Origin: Proteiniclasticum aestuarii
Lineage (GTDB): Bacteria > Bacillota > Clostridia > Clostridiales > Clostridiaceae
Assembly: GCF_017368455.1 (NCBI RefSeq)
Contig: NZ_JAFNJU010000012.1
Coordinates: 1-64,000, forward strand
Reading direction: 5' to 3'
Length of the DNA stretch: 64,000 nt
This document shows, in pieces, positions 43,464 to 52,973 of the stretch (positions within the stretch are counted from its first letter, which is position 1; each line of letters opens with the position of its first letter). A program made the position numbers and the translations under genes. Below the pieces are notes generated by a model. The model did no database searches and was not told the origin of the DNA. It was given only the letters and a program-made list of their open reading frames with translations.

Positions 43464-44795
43464 ATGAAACCAAGGAAAAGAAGGGAAGTGTTTGATTTGG
43501 ACTACCAGGAAGCGTTGAAATATATCAAAAGCACACAGAAATTCGGCAGCATATTGGGGTTGGAGCGAATCGGAAAGCTCATGGAGCTACTGGGCAATCC
43601 TCAGAAACGTCTGAAGTTCGTTCATGTGGCAGGGACCAACGGAAAGGGCTCAACGGTGGCTTTCATGGGCAGTGTACTGACGCATGCGGGATATCGTGTG
43701 GGCATCTATACGTCTCCAGGCCTGGAAGGACTCAATGACCGGATCCGGATCGGTTCGAAGGATATCGAAGACCACAGAGTCGCGGAAATCATGACGCGAA
43801 TCAGATGGCGGGTGGATGAGATGATCGCAGAGGGACTGGACAGTCCCACGGAGTTTGAGCTCATCACAGCGCTGGCCCTGGAGTATTTTCATCAGGAAGC
43901 GTGTGATATCGTTCTTCTGGAAGTAGGTCTGGGCGGACGACTGGATTCCACAAACATCATCGAAGCACCTGTGGTGTCTGTGATCACGCCGGTGGATTAC
44001 GATCATATGGATATTCTGGGCAGCACCCTGGGGGAAATCGCAGGAGAAAAAGCAGGTATTCTGAAGGCTGGTACGGAACTTGTTCTTTATCCTCAGAAAG
44101 CGGAAGCGGAAGAAGTGATTCTGATGAAGGCGGATGAACTAGGCATTCCGGTCCACAAGGTGAACTTCAGTCAGGTCGAAATCATGAGACAGGATGACTA
44201 TACGCAGCAGTTCCGATACGACAATGAAGAGTACAAGCTGACGATCCTCGGAGAACATCAGGTAAAAAATGCCGTGGTGGCTTTGGAGGCCTTGAATCTT
44301 CTCGATGCAAAAACCATGAGGATTCCTCATGATGCGCTGAAGAAGGGGCTCTTGATGGCAAAATGGTCAGGAAGGTTTGAGATTCTTTCCCATGAGCCCA
44401 TGGTGGTCATCGATGGGGCCCATAACCGTCAGGGCGTGGAAGTCCTGAAAAGAAATCTGGAAAGATACTTCAGCGGCAGAAAAGTGGTCTTCATCATGGG
44501 GGTGCTGAGAGACAAAAGCTACCTGGAAATGATCAGGGAGGTTCTGCCTCTGGCCAGATCCTTCGTCACCATCACCGTGGACAATGAGCGTGCACTAAGT
44601 GGAGAGGAACTAGCCTCCATCATCCAGGAAGAAGGTGCACTGGCGCACCCTTGCACTACGGTAAAGGATGCGGTTCTAAAAGCCCTTTCGGTGAGGGAGG
44701 GAAATGACATTCTCTGCGCCTTCGGATCTCTTTACTATATCAACGAAGTACGTAGATACTTTTTTGAAGAGGCGGAGAAAGACACCAGTTCGTAA
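43464..44795 (+). CDS. folC: folylpolyglutamate/dihydrofolate synthase
   Basis: This FolC protein of about 443 residues adds glutamate to (dihydro)folate using ATP. The P-loop 'HVAGTNGKGSTVAFMG' (about 55-70), 'LLEVGLGGRLDSTNI' (about 150-165), 'TPVDYDHMDILGSTLGEIAG' and 'VVIDGAHNRQGVEVL' are all present. The start is uncertain: ATG 43464 adds eleven residues before the family's usual 'DYQEALKYI' beginning, while TTG 43497 with AAGGGA upstream would match the family exactly. The frame is open from 43392. It stands alone upstream of a GerMN lipoprotein. Confidence 0.93.
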   Translation: MKPRKRREVFDLDYQEALKYIKSTQKFGSILGLERIGKLMELLGNPQKRLKFVHVAGTNGKGSTVAFMGSVLTHAGYRVGIYTSPGLEGLNDRIRIGSKDIEDHRVAEIMTRIRWRVDEMIAEGLDSPTEFELITALALEYFHQEACDIVLLEVGLGGRLDSTNIIEAPVVSVITPVDYDHMDILGSTLGEIAGEKAGILKAGTELVLYPQKAEAEEVILMKADELGIPVHKVNFSQVEIMRQDDYTQQFRYDNEEYKLTILGEHQVKNAVVALEALNLLDAKTMRIPHDALKKGLLMAKWSGRFEILSHEPMVVIDGAHNRQGVEVLKRNLERYFSGRKVVFIMGVLRDKSYLEMIREVLPLARSFVTITVDNERALSGEELASIIQEEGALAHPCTTVKDAVLKALSVREGNDILCAFGSLYYINEVRRYFFEEAEKDTSS

Positions 44796-44912
44796 CGGAA
44801 ATGTGAGTTTTCCGACAGCCTCCTGTAATGTCCATGTAACCCTAATGGACTGGGTATTTGCTAAACTGAAGATACAGAAGAAACTATTTATGATTAAAGG
44901 ATGTGCTTTTAG

Positions 44913-46049
44913 ATGAAAAAGCTGAAGATAGCCCTAGCGTTCATGACCGTGATGATGCTCCTGGCAGCATGTGGTTCGGGCGGAGACAAGGATGTTCCAG
45001 CGGAATCCCCAGCGGAAACTCCCCAGGAAGAACCGGCGGAAGCCCCGGCAGAAGAAGAAAACCAGGAAGAGCCGGAAGCGGAAGAACCTGCGGAAGAGGT
45101 CAAAGAGTATACAGTGGATAGGCTTTATCCCTTCGAATCCGATACCCATAGAATCTATGCAGGAGAAGGCAATGAATATGCGTCCTATGATGTGTATGTG
45201 GACTTCGTAAGCCAGGAGAGAATTCAGCTGAGAGAAAATAACGGGGGCACTGAAATCGTCCGAGTACTGGAAAAGAAGGATGGCACCCTGAAGGAAGTCA
45301 TCTTCGAGCCGGAAACCTATTATAAGGAGAACTTTCTTTCCAAAGATGCCAATACGGACCGGATCCTTCTCATGGAACCCATTATGGAAGGAACCAGCTG
45401 GAAAAGCGGAGAGGAGACCAGCACCATCACCGCTGTTTCGAAAGAAGTGGCAACACCCTATGGCACATTTGATGCAGTGGAGGTCACAAGGGTGACCAAA
45501 AGCGACAGTGGAGACTATACCAACATCGATTACTATGTGGAGAATATGGGGCTTATCAAAACGCTTAACATCGGTGAGGGCTATGAAGTTTCATCCAGTC
45601 TGGAGAAGATCGAAGAGAATGTCTCCATGAACGAAGTGGTGAATTTCTACTATCCCAATGCCATGGATGAAAGAATCTTCCTGTATCGGAAAGAGATAGC
45701 TTTCACCACCAACGACATTCCCAGAATGCTTCTCATCGAAGCATACAAGGATCTTCCAAAAGAAGCTGCACCGGTTCTGACACCAGGCACCAAGGTGAAT
45801 TACCTGTATCTCAATCAGGACGGCATGGTCTATGTGGATCTGTCCAGAGAGTTTCTGACTGAAATGAATGCAGGTGCAGGCTATGAATCTCTTATTCTTC
45901 AGTCTCTGGCCAATACCTTCGGAGACTATTATGCAACGGATAAAGTGCTTCTCACCATCGACGGAGAGACCTATGAATCAGGGCATATTCTCTTAAGAGA
46001 GTTTGAACCTCTGGAAGTCAATTACGACAGCATTGTAGACATGAATTAG
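44913..46049 (+). CDS. lipoprotein with GerMN domain
   Basis: The 378-residue protein has a lipoprotein signal with lipobox 'LLAAC' (Cys20), then an acidic, Pro-rich linker (about 27-67), a beta-rich middle domain (70-240) and a C-terminal GerMN domain (about 255-350; 'VNYLYLNQDGMVYVDLSREF', 'ILQSLANTFGDYYATDKVLL'). GerMN occurs in spore-germination GerM and in other Gram-positive lipoproteins, where it probably binds peptidoglycan or proteins. It is anchored outside the membrane. A terminator shared with ccdA follows. Confidence 0.82.
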   Translation: MKKLKIALAFMTVMMLLAACGSGGDKDVPAESPAETPQEEPAEAPAEEENQEEPEAEEPAEEVKEYTVDRLYPFESDTHRIYAGEGNEYASYDVYVDFVSQERIQLRENNGGTEIVRVLEKKDGTLKEVIFEPETYYKENFLSKDANTDRILLMEPIMEGTSWKSGEETSTITAVSKEVATPYGTFDAVEVTRVTKSDSGDYTNIDYYVENMGLIKTLNIGEGYEVSSSLEKIEENVSMNEVVNFYYPNAMDERIFLYRKEIAFTTNDIPRMLLIEAYKDLPKEAAPVLTPGTKVNYLYLNQDGMVYVDLSREFLTEMNAGAGYESLILQSLANTFGDYYATDKVLLTIDGETYESGHILLREFEPLEVNYDSIVDMN

Positions 46050-46083
46050 TCTAGCGCACAATGAAAAAGATCATCCTATGGAA

Positions 46084-46123
46084 AAATCCCCTCAGACTGA
46101 TACGATCAGTTCTGGGGGGATTT
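46084..46123. terminator. bidirectional terminator
   Basis: AAATCCCCTCAGACTGAT pairs with ATCAGTTCTGGGGGGATTT, with a one-base bulge, between the convergent lipoprotein and ccdA genes. Confidence 0.75.
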
Positions 46124-46146
46124 CATGTCTGCCTGATTATCGGACG

Positions 46147-46824
46147 CTAGAAATTGAAGAATCTTGCATAGTATCCGAAAAGATCCAGAGCCATCAGAAG
46201 TCCGATGATCACAAGGAAGATTCCGGAGATCTTTGTGATGAGGCTATAGTGTTTCTTCACGAAACTGAAAGCCTCCTCCAGTTTTGAGAAAAGGATTCCT
46301 GTGATGAGGAAGGGAAGTCCCAGTCCCATGGAGAAGATGAACAGGTAGAACATGCCGATACCAACGGTGCTGGCATCTGCTGCCAGAATCAGTGCGGTTC
46401 CGAGGAAGGTGCCCAGACAGGGGGACCATCCGAAGGAGAACACGATTCCAAAAATCATGGAGCTCAGGAATCCTCCGCTGTCTCTCTTGAGAGAAAGTCC
46501 TTTCTGAAAGTTCAGGAAGGGGATGTTTATGAATTCCGCCATGTTCAGCCCGAAGAGGATGATGATCACTCCACCGATTCTCTGCAGCAGAACGCGGTTC
46601 TGATTCAGAAGGCTGCCCAAGGCAGTGGCGGTGGCACCCAGAGTGACGAATACGATGGTGAATCCCAGGATGAATCCCAGAATGTTGATGATCAGATCTT
46701 TTCCTTTCTTCTGGCTCTCATTGCTCAGATACATGAGGAAAACCGGAAACATGGGCAGAATGCAAGGGGAAATGAAGGTGAGGACACCTTCGAAAAAAAG
46801 TAGTAGAAGTTTTAGTCCGCTCAT
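46147..46824 (-). CDS. ccdA: cytochrome c biogenesis/thiol-disulfide transporter CcdA
   Basis: The 225-residue protein has six membrane helices and the paired Cys motifs 'FISPCILPMFPVF' (about residue 20) and 'FGWSPCLGTFLGTAL' (about 135). CcdA moves reducing equivalents from cytoplasmic thioredoxin to extracytoplasmic thioredoxin-like proteins. Its ATG follows immediately after the tlpA stop codon (adjacent bases), so the two are translated together. The partner is the TlpA-like protein just upstream. Confidence 0.93.
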   Translation of the reverse strand: MSGLKLLLLFFEGVLTFISPCILPMFPVFLMYLSNESQKKGKDLIINILGFILGFTIVFVTLGATATALGSLLNQNRVLLQRIGGVIIILFGLNMAEFINIPFLNFQKGLSLKRDSGGFLSSMIFGIVFSFGWSPCLGTFLGTALILAADASTVGIGMFYLFIFSMGLGLPFLITGILFSKLEEAFSFVKKHYSLITKISGIFLVIIGLLMALDLFGYYARFFNF

Positions 46825-47442
46825 TTACTCCATCCTTTCCAGCACAGCATCCAGTGTTACCTTATCGGTCATGCCCAGTATGGAATACTGGACAGTGCCT
46901 TCCTCATCCAGGAAGAAAGTCTGGGGAATGCTTGTGACACCAAATTCATAGAACGCATTGCCTACGGTATCGTAGAGAACATTGAGATTAAGATTGTTCT
47001 CTGCCAGGAAATTGTCTGCCAGGGTCTTGGTTTCTCTTTGGCCATCGGTGAGATTGATGGCCAGAAGGATGGTCTCTTCCTCATCCAGCTCATTGTGAAG
47101 GGACTGGAACTCAGGCATTTCTCGGATACAGGGCGGGCACCAGGATGCCCAGAAGTTCACAATCACTTTCTTTCCTCTGTATTCAGAAATGGAGACCTCT
47201 TCTCCGTTTCCGTCAAGTACGATGAAATCCGGTGTAAAAGGCGTCTTCACCTTGAGCTCTGAGATGGCGTCGTCTGCCACGGGCTCTTCAGAAGGCGTTT
47301 GGTCTTCGGATGTTTCTTCTTGTGGCTCCTGTACCACAGAATCTGAAAGTTCTTCTCCGCCGAACTTTTCGATGAAGTAATAGCCTCCACCGATGACCAG
47401 AACAAAGATCAGAATCCATACTATAAAACTATATTTTTTCAT
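46825..47442 (-). CDS. TlpA/ResA-like membrane-anchored thioredoxin
   Basis: The 205-residue protein has an N-terminal anchor helix (about 5-22), an acidic linker (30-55) and a thioredoxin fold with 'VNFWASWCPPCIREMPEFQS' (CPPC about residue 103-106) and 'SIPQTFFLDEEG' (cis-Pro loop). It acts outside the membrane as a disulfide reductase, fed electrons by CcdA encoded directly downstream. ACGGAGG precedes the ATG. No cytochrome c gene is nearby, so the target is open. Confidence 0.92.
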   Translation of the reverse strand: MKKYSFIVWILIFVLVIGGGYYFIEKFGGEELSDSVVQEPQEETSEDQTPSEEPVADDAISELKVKTPFTPDFIVLDGNGEEVSISEYRGKKVIVNFWASWCPPCIREMPEFQSLHNELDEEETILLAINLTDGQRETKTLADNFLAENNLNLNVLYDTVGNAFYEFGVTSIPQTFFLDEEGTVQYSILGMTDKVTLDAVLERME

Positions 47443-47663
47443 GTAAACCTCCGTTGATTTTTATGAAGCCGAAGCTTCATCTCATTTACTTATGATGATG
47501 AATCATACTTGTTGACTATTTTAACATAAATCGGAGAGAAATACCCGTGCGGGGTACATTTTTCACAAAATTATATTGGATGCCATTTATTTTTTGCGAT
47601 TTGTGTGCCAAGAAGTGAAAAATTGAGTATAATGTACTTTATGGATAATTTTGGAGGTACATT

Positions 47664-48617
47664 ATGAATCATGAAAATAAAGACAACAGAAATATATTTC
47701 AGAAAAAGCCATGGGTCATTGCACTGGCGGTTTTTGCATCCATCCTCTGGGGAAGTGCATTTCCGGTTCTGAAAATCACCTATGAACAGATGAGCATGGC
47801 GGGTGATGACTTCTATTCCAAGATTCTTATCGCAGGAATCCGGTTCACACTGGCGGGACTGCTTCTTCTCGGATATGCCTTTGCCACCATGAAAGAGAAG
47901 GCGAAGCTGAGAAGTTTCAGGGATTTCAAGAAGGTCCTGATGCTCGGTCTGGTGCAGACCTCGCTGAACTATTTCTTCTTCTACACAGGCCTTGCCAATA
48001 CCACTGCATCAAAAGGGTCCATCATCGCATCCCTATCCAACTTTCTCATCATCATTCTAGCCCACTTCATCTATAAGAATGATCGGCTGAACAGCAACAA
48101 AATTCTGGGTATTCTCTTCGGGATCATCGGTGTGGCCATCGTCAATATCGATTCGGGCCTCGATGCAAGCTTTTCGCTCACTGGTGAAGGATTCATGTTC
48201 TTTTCTGTGGCCACAGGGGTAGCATCAAGCTTCATGGTAAAGAGTTATGCCAGAAGCATTCATCCCATGCTTCTCTCCACCTATCAGCTGATTTTCGGAG
48301 GAATTGTGATGCTTCTCATTTCCCTAGGTGGAGAGTACAGCACCCTCACCATGACGCCGCTGGCGGGAGGACTGCTTCTGTATTCCGCACTCCTCTCGGC
48401 TGTCGCTTTCACCCTCTGGTATACGCTGCTGAAATACAACAAGCCTGGAGAAATCACCATGTTCCGTTTCCTGATTCCGGTTTCGGGCGCTTTCCTCTCT
48501 GCGATTTTTCTGGGGGAGCAGATCACCATCCAGGTGGCCATCTCCCTGGTCTCTATCGTCATCGGAATCATACTGGTGAACCGGGATCCGAATATTGGAA
48601 AGAAAAAAAGCAGATAA
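47664..48617 (+). CDS. DMT-superfamily transporter (EamA family)
   Basis: The 317-residue, ten-helix carrier has two EamA repeats ('SILWGSAFPVLKITYEQMSM' early; 'FRFLIPVSGAFLSAIFLGEQ' near residue 275). It probably exports a metabolite or amino acid; the substrate is unknown. TTGGAGG lies 7 nt before the ATG. It is not closely related in sequence to the other EamA gene at 26059. A perfect terminator follows. Confidence 0.9.
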   Translation: MNHENKDNRNIFQKKPWVIALAVFASILWGSAFPVLKITYEQMSMAGDDFYSKILIAGIRFTLAGLLLLGYAFATMKEKAKLRSFRDFKKVLMLGLVQTSLNYFFFYTGLANTTASKGSIIASLSNFLIIILAHFIYKNDRLNSNKILGILFGIIGVAIVNIDSGLDASFSLTGEGFMFFSVATGVASSFMVKSYARSIHPMLLSTYQLIFGGIVMLLISLGGEYSTLTMTPLAGGLLLYSALLSAVAFTLWYTLLKYNKPGEITMFRFLIPVSGAFLSAIFLGEQITIQVAISLVSIVIGIILVNRDPNIGKKKSR

Positions 48618-48632
48618 TGATACCTGCATCAG

Positions 48633-48673
48633 AAAAGAACAGCCACCAGCAGTATGCCGGTGGCTGTTCTTTT
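48633..48673. terminator. bidirectional terminator
   Basis: AAAAGAACAGCCACC and GGTGGCTGTTCTTTT form a 15-bp perfect stem with an 11-base loop between the convergent DMT and LacI genes. Confidence 0.92.
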
Positions 48674-48679
48674 CTTCGG

Positions 48680-49747
48680 TCAGCTATTTCTTGGTCTTCC
48701 TGTAGACTTTCGTACAATCAGCTCGTGCTTGTAAAGTACTCGTGTAGAACTGTAGGGGTTCCGGCTGCTGTTGTGCCTGTTTACAATGATTTCCACAGCA
48801 TTCTGTCCTCTGCTCACGATGTGATGCTCTACTGTGGTCAGAGATATATTCTGGAATTCAGAAGGGAAGAGATTATCAAAACCGCATATGGAGTAATCTT
48901 CAGGGATTCGATAGCCGTTCTTCAGCAATGCTTCCATTACTCCATAGGCCACCATATCATTCACCGCAATAAATCCGGTGATTTTTCTGTTTTTCATCGC
49001 TTCTGAAGTAAGCTCATAACCCACGGCTGTTTCGATATTAATGTTGTTCATTTCCTCAACGGGGGTGATATCCTTTGATTTCACGATGACGCTGCCATCC
49101 GGGCAGTTTTTCCTATAAGTATCGAGAATGCCATCAAGTCGCCGAACTCTGGCCGTATTCAGACTATTCAATGTGGTTGAAATATAGGCGACGCATTTAT
49201 GACCTAATTCAATCATGTGATTCGCAATAAGTACCCCAGCGGAATAGTTATTGATTTCCACTGTGTCCAGATCCACATCATTGGAGCGGTCGTTGATCAC
49301 TACAACCGGGATTTTCTTGTTGAGTTCTTCCAGGAGGGGGATGTTTACCGGGGTCATGGTGCTGATGATTCCGAAGAGATTGGAGTGTTTCACCTGATTG
49401 ATGAAAGATAGTTCTCTCTCTCCGTCTCGGAATGTATTCTGAGTGATGATTCGAATTCCGTTCTTGTGCGCCTCCTGTTCGATGGCCTGAACCAGAGTTG
49501 CATAATAGGTGCTGGTCACTGTAGGAGTCAGCACCAGTATGGTTTTTTCAGAAAACAGATTACGTTTTACCATTAAGGTCTCTTTTTTCACATAACCGAT
49601 CTGATCCGCTGCAGCTTGAACTTTCCTGATGGTATCCTCCTGAAAAGATACATCCTTCTTTTCATTTAGTATCATGGAAACTGCTGTTCTGGAAACACCA
49701 GCAATCTTTGCGATGTCATCAAGAGTAGGCTTTTTGCTACCACTCAT
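48680..49747 (-). CDS. LacI-family regulator divergent from the TRAP cluster
   Basis: This is a 355-residue LacI/GalR protein: HTH 'TLDDIAKIAGVSRTAVSMIL' (8-27), then a sensor domain with 'ILVLTPTVTSTYYATLVQAI', 'TGFIAVNDMVAYGVMEALL' and 'CGFDNLFPSEFQNISLTTVE'. It is transcribed away from the TIM-barrel/GDPD/TRAP operon and very likely controls it by a site near 50151-50164. A GGGGGG ribosome site precedes the ATG. The effector is unknown and should be the imported sugar acid or a derivative. Confidence 0.92.
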   Translation of the reverse strand: MSGSKKPTLDDIAKIAGVSRTAVSMILNEKKDVSFQEDTIRKVQAAADQIGYVKKETLMVKRNLFSEKTILVLTPTVTSTYYATLVQAIEQEAHKNGIRIITQNTFRDGERELSFINQVKHSNLFGIISTMTPVNIPLLEELNKKIPVVVINDRSNDVDLDTVEINNYSAGVLIANHMIELGHKCVAYISTTLNSLNTARVRRLDGILDTYRKNCPDGSVIVKSKDITPVEEMNNINIETAVGYELTSEAMKNRKITGFIAVNDMVAYGVMEALLKNGYRIPEDYSICGFDNLFPSEFQNISLTTVEHHIVSRGQNAVEIIVNRHNSSRNPYSSTRVLYKHELIVRKSTGRPRNS

Positions 49748-50150
49748 CTCTTTATCCCCCCGATCATTTGATAATTAAAGTATACAGTACAAGTTTGACA
49801 TTTCAAGAACTAAATTTTCAGTATCTGAAATTATAATATTAGAATAGCTGAACTTGATGCGATAATCAATTAAATTTGTTAATCAAATTTTTATTGAAAT
49901 TTACTTAGAATTAACCATAAAGAACTTTGGTGAGAAAGAGGAACATGCTAAAATATGGAGGAATCGGTTGATTGGTTGATTGATGGAAGGAGTTCAAAAG
50001 GTCAGCACATAAATTAGGTATACCTCTTAATCCAATGATTTGGGCTGCATAGATTACAGTTTCCGTATAAAATGCAGTGGAAATTCTGCTGTATTGCTCG
50101 AAAGTGGACTGGGTTCATGATCCTTTGATATTTTTTTTGAATTATTTGAA

Positions 50151-50164
50151 TGAAAACGGTTGTA
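50151..50164. promoter_or_regulatory. LacI/CcpA-like operator overlapping the -35 box
   Basis: TGAAAACGGTTGTA agrees with the cre pattern TGWAANCGNTNWCA at 12 of 14 positions. It overlaps the -35 box at 50160, so binding by the divergent LacI protein or CcpA would repress. Confidence 0.55.
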
Positions 50165-50188
50165 CTCCATATCAGATATTGATATAAT
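50160..50188 (+). promoter_or_regulatory. promoter of the TIM-barrel/GDPD/TRAP operon
   Basis: TTGTAC (50160-50165) and TATAAT (50183-50188) are exactly 17 bp apart. The leader to the first ATG is about 115 nt and AT-rich. Confidence 0.75.
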
Positions 50189-50308
50189 GTGCTCATCTAC
50201 TAAAATATTTAAAATAATCATTAAATATTTAATTAAATATTTACTTGATCAATCTAAATTAGTCTAATCACTTTCAGAAATACAAGTAAAAAAGGTTGTG
50301 GTAAATTC

Positions 50309-51112
50309 ATGAAAATCTTTTATTCTGAACTTTGTCTGGTCCATGATGAGGTTCTTCAAGGAATTGAGAAGCTTATTTCTCACGGGGCGGAACATATAGA
50401 GCTTATGCTTGATGGAAAATCCTGGGACGGATTTGAAGAGCGGATGGATATTCTTGCTGAAAAACTGAATTCTTATGGGGCGACCTACGCGGTTCATTCA
50501 CCGGTATGGAATTTTAATCTGACTGCTGCCAGCGGATATATCAGAAAAGCTGCGATGCAGGCATATAAGGATAGTATTGTCTTTGCAGACAAGATTTCAG
50601 CCAGTCATGTTGTACTTCACCCAGGATTTGCAGATATACCCCATGAGGATAAGAGTCATCTCAAAGCGATGGCCTTGGAAGCGATGGAGGAGCTTGCTGC
50701 ATTCAATGAGGTCTATCAGGTGGATCTGCTGATTGAAAATGTCGGAAACGAAAAGACCTCAATTTTCACCATGGAAGAATACCTGACCTTTCTGGATCAG
50801 CTGCCTTCAACATTCAGATATATCATCGATATTGGACATGCAAATATTACTGGCTGGGATCTATCCCTAATGATCAGAAGAATGGGGAAAAGACTCAAAG
50901 CATTCCATATCAATGATAACGATGGTGAGATGGATATTCATCAGGCCATGTATGAGGGCACTGTGGATTGGGCAGAGTTCTTCCGTCTCATTCGAGAAGA
51001 AGGCGGAAACTATGATCTGATTCTTGAATACAATGTCAACACAGATCTTTCCAAGCTAACAGAAGGAAAGAAGATTCTACTGAAAGAACTCAGTGAAAGA
51101 GGTGAGGGATAA
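50309..51112 (+). CDS. sugar phosphate isomerase/epimerase-like TIM-barrel protein
   Basis: The 267-residue protein matches the xylose-isomerase-like TIM barrel group (IolE/IolI/UlaE type): 'HGAEHIELMLDGKSWDGFEE', 'HVVLHPGFADIP' (about residue 95), 'LIENVGNE' (metal Glu about 140), 'IIDIGHANITGWDL' and 'AFHINDNDGEMDIHQAMYEG' and the final 'LILEYN'. Such proteins isomerise or epimerise sugars and polyols with a divalent metal. AAAAGG is weakly placed before the ATG, so initiation may be modest. It is the first gene of the TRAP operon. Confidence 0.85.
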   Translation: MKIFYSELCLVHDEVLQGIEKLISHGAEHIELMLDGKSWDGFEERMDILAEKLNSYGATYAVHSPVWNFNLTAASGYIRKAAMQAYKDSIVFADKISASHVVLHPGFADIPHEDKSHLKAMALEAMEELAAFNEVYQVDLLIENVGNEKTSIFTMEEYLTFLDQLPSTFRYIIDIGHANITGWDLSLMIRRMGKRLKAFHINDNDGEMDIHQAMYEGTVDWAEFFRLIREEGGNYDLILEYNVNTDLSKLTEGKKILLKELSERGEG

Positions 51113-51113
51113 A

Positions 51114-51836
51114 ATGGTAATGAATATCGCTCATCGAGGATTTAAAAGCAGGTATCCCGAAAACACCATGATCGCTTTTGAAAAGGCCGTAGAAGCTGGC
51201 TGTGATGGAATCGAATTTGATGTGCATCTGTCTAAGGATGGGGAAGTGGTCATCATTCATGATGAAACCCTCGAAGGTACCACCGATGGAAAAGGGAGGG
51301 TTATGGACTACAGTCTGAAAGAGCTGAAAATGCTAGATGCGTCAAATCGGTTCAGCGATCAGACTGGTGTTCAGAGAATGCCAACTCTCAGAGAATACTT
51401 CGAGTTTGTGAAGAATCTTGACCTATTATCGAACATCGAACTGAAGACAGGGGTATACGAATACCCAGGTATTGAAGAAAAAGTATTTACTCTGATTCAG
51501 GAGTTCGGACTCGAGACTAAAGTGCTCATTTCTTCCTTCAATCACGAAAGCCTGCTGAGAATGAAGAAGATTGCACCGGAGATTCCCTGTGGCATGCTCT
51601 TTGACACATGGATGATTCACCCTGAAAAGTATGTCAGGGAAGTGGGTATGGAGTATTATCACCCCGTAGCGTACAGCCTTCGGCAGGATATTGTGGAGGC
51701 ACTGAAAAAAGAGGGCATCAAAGTGAATGTATGGGTCGGGAAAGAACCTGTGGATTATGAAAACATCATGAAGCTGGGTGTTGATGGAATCATTACGGAT
51801 CATCCGGATGTGATATATGCAATACAGTCTGAATAA
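51114..51836 (+). CDS. glycerophosphodiester phosphodiesterase
   Basis: The protein has about 240 residues and GDPD motifs: 'IAHRGFKSRYPENTMIAFEK' (catalytic His5), 'GCDGIEFDVHLSKDGEVVII' with the metal Glu and Asp, 'HDETLEGTTDG' (second His) and a late 'VWVGKEPVDYENIMKLGVDG'. It hydrolyses glycerophosphodiesters to glycerol-3-phosphate and an alcohol. It has no signal peptide, so the substrate must be inside the cell. GAGGTGA sets ATG 51114, one base after the previous stop. Location between an isomerase and a TRAP transporter is unusual. Confidence 0.92.
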   Translation: MVMNIAHRGFKSRYPENTMIAFEKAVEAGCDGIEFDVHLSKDGEVVIIHDETLEGTTDGKGRVMDYSLKELKMLDASNRFSDQTGVQRMPTLREYFEFVKNLDLLSNIELKTGVYEYPGIEEKVFTLIQEFGLETKVLISSFNHESLLRMKKIAPEIPCGMLFDTWMIHPEKYVREVGMEYYHPVAYSLRQDIVEALKKEGIKVNVWVGKEPVDYENIMKLGVDGIITDHPDVIYAIQSE

Positions 51837-51845
51837 GTTATTTAT

Positions 51846-51859
51846 GTGGCTAAAGCCAC
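51846..51859 (+). other. short hairpin between GDPD and dctP
   Basis: GTGGC and GCCAC around TAAA form a small stem 15 nt after the GDPD stop. It lacks a T tract, so mRNA processing or stabilisation of the downstream dctP message is more likely than termination. Confidence 0.35.
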
Positions 51860-51897
51860 CAAAATAAAGCAAATCAAAATTTAGGGAGGACCTTGAA

Positions 51898-52962
51898 ATG
51901 AAAAATATCAAAAAATTGCTCAGTGGTTTACTGATTGTCGGCATGTCTACCATGGTTGCAGCTGGTTGTGCGGCATCAGAAGAAGAAACACCCGCTCCAG
52001 ATGGCAATGAAGCTCCAGCGGAAGAACCAGCTGAAACTGATGAGGATTATAAACTGGTACTGAGACTGAGCCATGTATTTTCACCAGATGAGCAGCTTAC
52101 AAAATCAATGGATCTTGTTGCTGAAAGAATACTGGAAAAAACAGATGGCGCTATTGAGATCCAGACATTCCCTCAGGCACAGCTTGCAGTGTACAAGGAT
52201 GGTCTGGAGCAGGTTGTAAGAGGCTCAGAGTTTATTTCAGTGGAAGACCCATCCTATCTTGGAGATTACGTTCCTGATTTCAAGGCTCTGGTCGGACCTA
52301 TGCTGTATTCAGAATTTGATCAGTATACACAGATGATCGAGACGGATCTGGTTCAGGATATGATCGCCAAGGCAGAAGAAGCAGGAATCAAAATTCTGGC
52401 ACTGGATTACATATTCGGATTCAGAAACATCATTACAAACAAACTGATTGTCAATCCTGAAGATCTTAAGGGCATGAAGCTGAGAACACCAGGAAGTCAG
52501 CTGTTTATTGATAGCATCAATGCCATGGGTGCAACCGCAACGCCACTGCCATGGGCTGAAACACTCTCAGCAGTGCAGCAGGGTGTGGTGGACGGTCTGG
52601 AAGGATCAGAATTCACAAACATCGGAACAAAGGTTTATGAAGTTGCAACAAATGTTGCCTTAACCAAGCACTTCCTTGGAACAGCGGGGGTATACCTCAG
52701 TACGGACGTATGGGCAGATATTCCAGAAGAGTATCAGACCATAATCGAAGAAGAGTTCAGATACGGAGCTGAAGAGATGATTCAGATCATTTCAGAATCC
52801 TATGATGCGACTAAGGCAGAACTGGAAGAACTGGGTGTAGAATTCAATGAAGTGAATCTGGAAGCATTTACAGAATTGACAAAGCCAGTCTATGAGAATA
52901 TGGAAGGGGTCACACCCGGAATCTATGATCTTCTGATGGATGAACTGGATAAGATGGAATAG
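51898..52962 (+). CDS. dctP: TRAP transporter solute-binding protein (DctP), lipoprotein
   Basis: This is a 354-residue DctP-type binding protein with a lipoprotein signal ('VAAGC', Cys24) and an acidic Pro-rich linker (27-50). The substrate-carboxylate Arg is Arg196 in 'LKGMKLRTPG', and 'PLPWAETLSAVQQGVVDGLE' follows (about 216-235), both family hallmarks. It captures an organic acid, usually carboxylate-bearing, outside the membrane for the DctQM carrier. GGGAGG precedes the ATG. Sugar-acid ligands are likely given the LacI regulator and isomerase. Confidence 0.93.
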   Translation: MKNIKKLLSGLLIVGMSTMVAAGCAASEEETPAPDGNEAPAEEPAETDEDYKLVLRLSHVFSPDEQLTKSMDLVAERILEKTDGAIEIQTFPQAQLAVYKDGLEQVVRGSEFISVEDPSYLGDYVPDFKALVGPMLYSEFDQYTQMIETDLVQDMIAKAEEAGIKILALDYIFGFRNIITNKLIVNPEDLKGMKLRTPGSQLFIDSINAMGATATPLPWAETLSAVQQGVVDGLEGSEFTNIGTKVYEVATNVALTKHFLGTAGVYLSTDVWADIPEEYQTIIEEEFRYGAEEMIQIISESYDATKAELEELGVEFNEVNLEAFTELTKPVYENMEGVTPGIYDLLMDELDKME

Positions 52963-52973
52963 TTATGTGAAAT

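Larger units (their letters stand above)
49748..50308. other. 561-bp regulatory region between LacI and TRAP operon
   Basis: This AT-rich spacer contains an inverted repeat AAATTTG-N5-CAAATTT (49872-49890), a strong promoter with an overlapping LacI-like site (50151-50188), and three copies of AAATATTTA (50203, 50223, 50235) in the leader. No protein-coding frame with a convincing ribosome site was seen in the central part. Confidence 0.6.
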
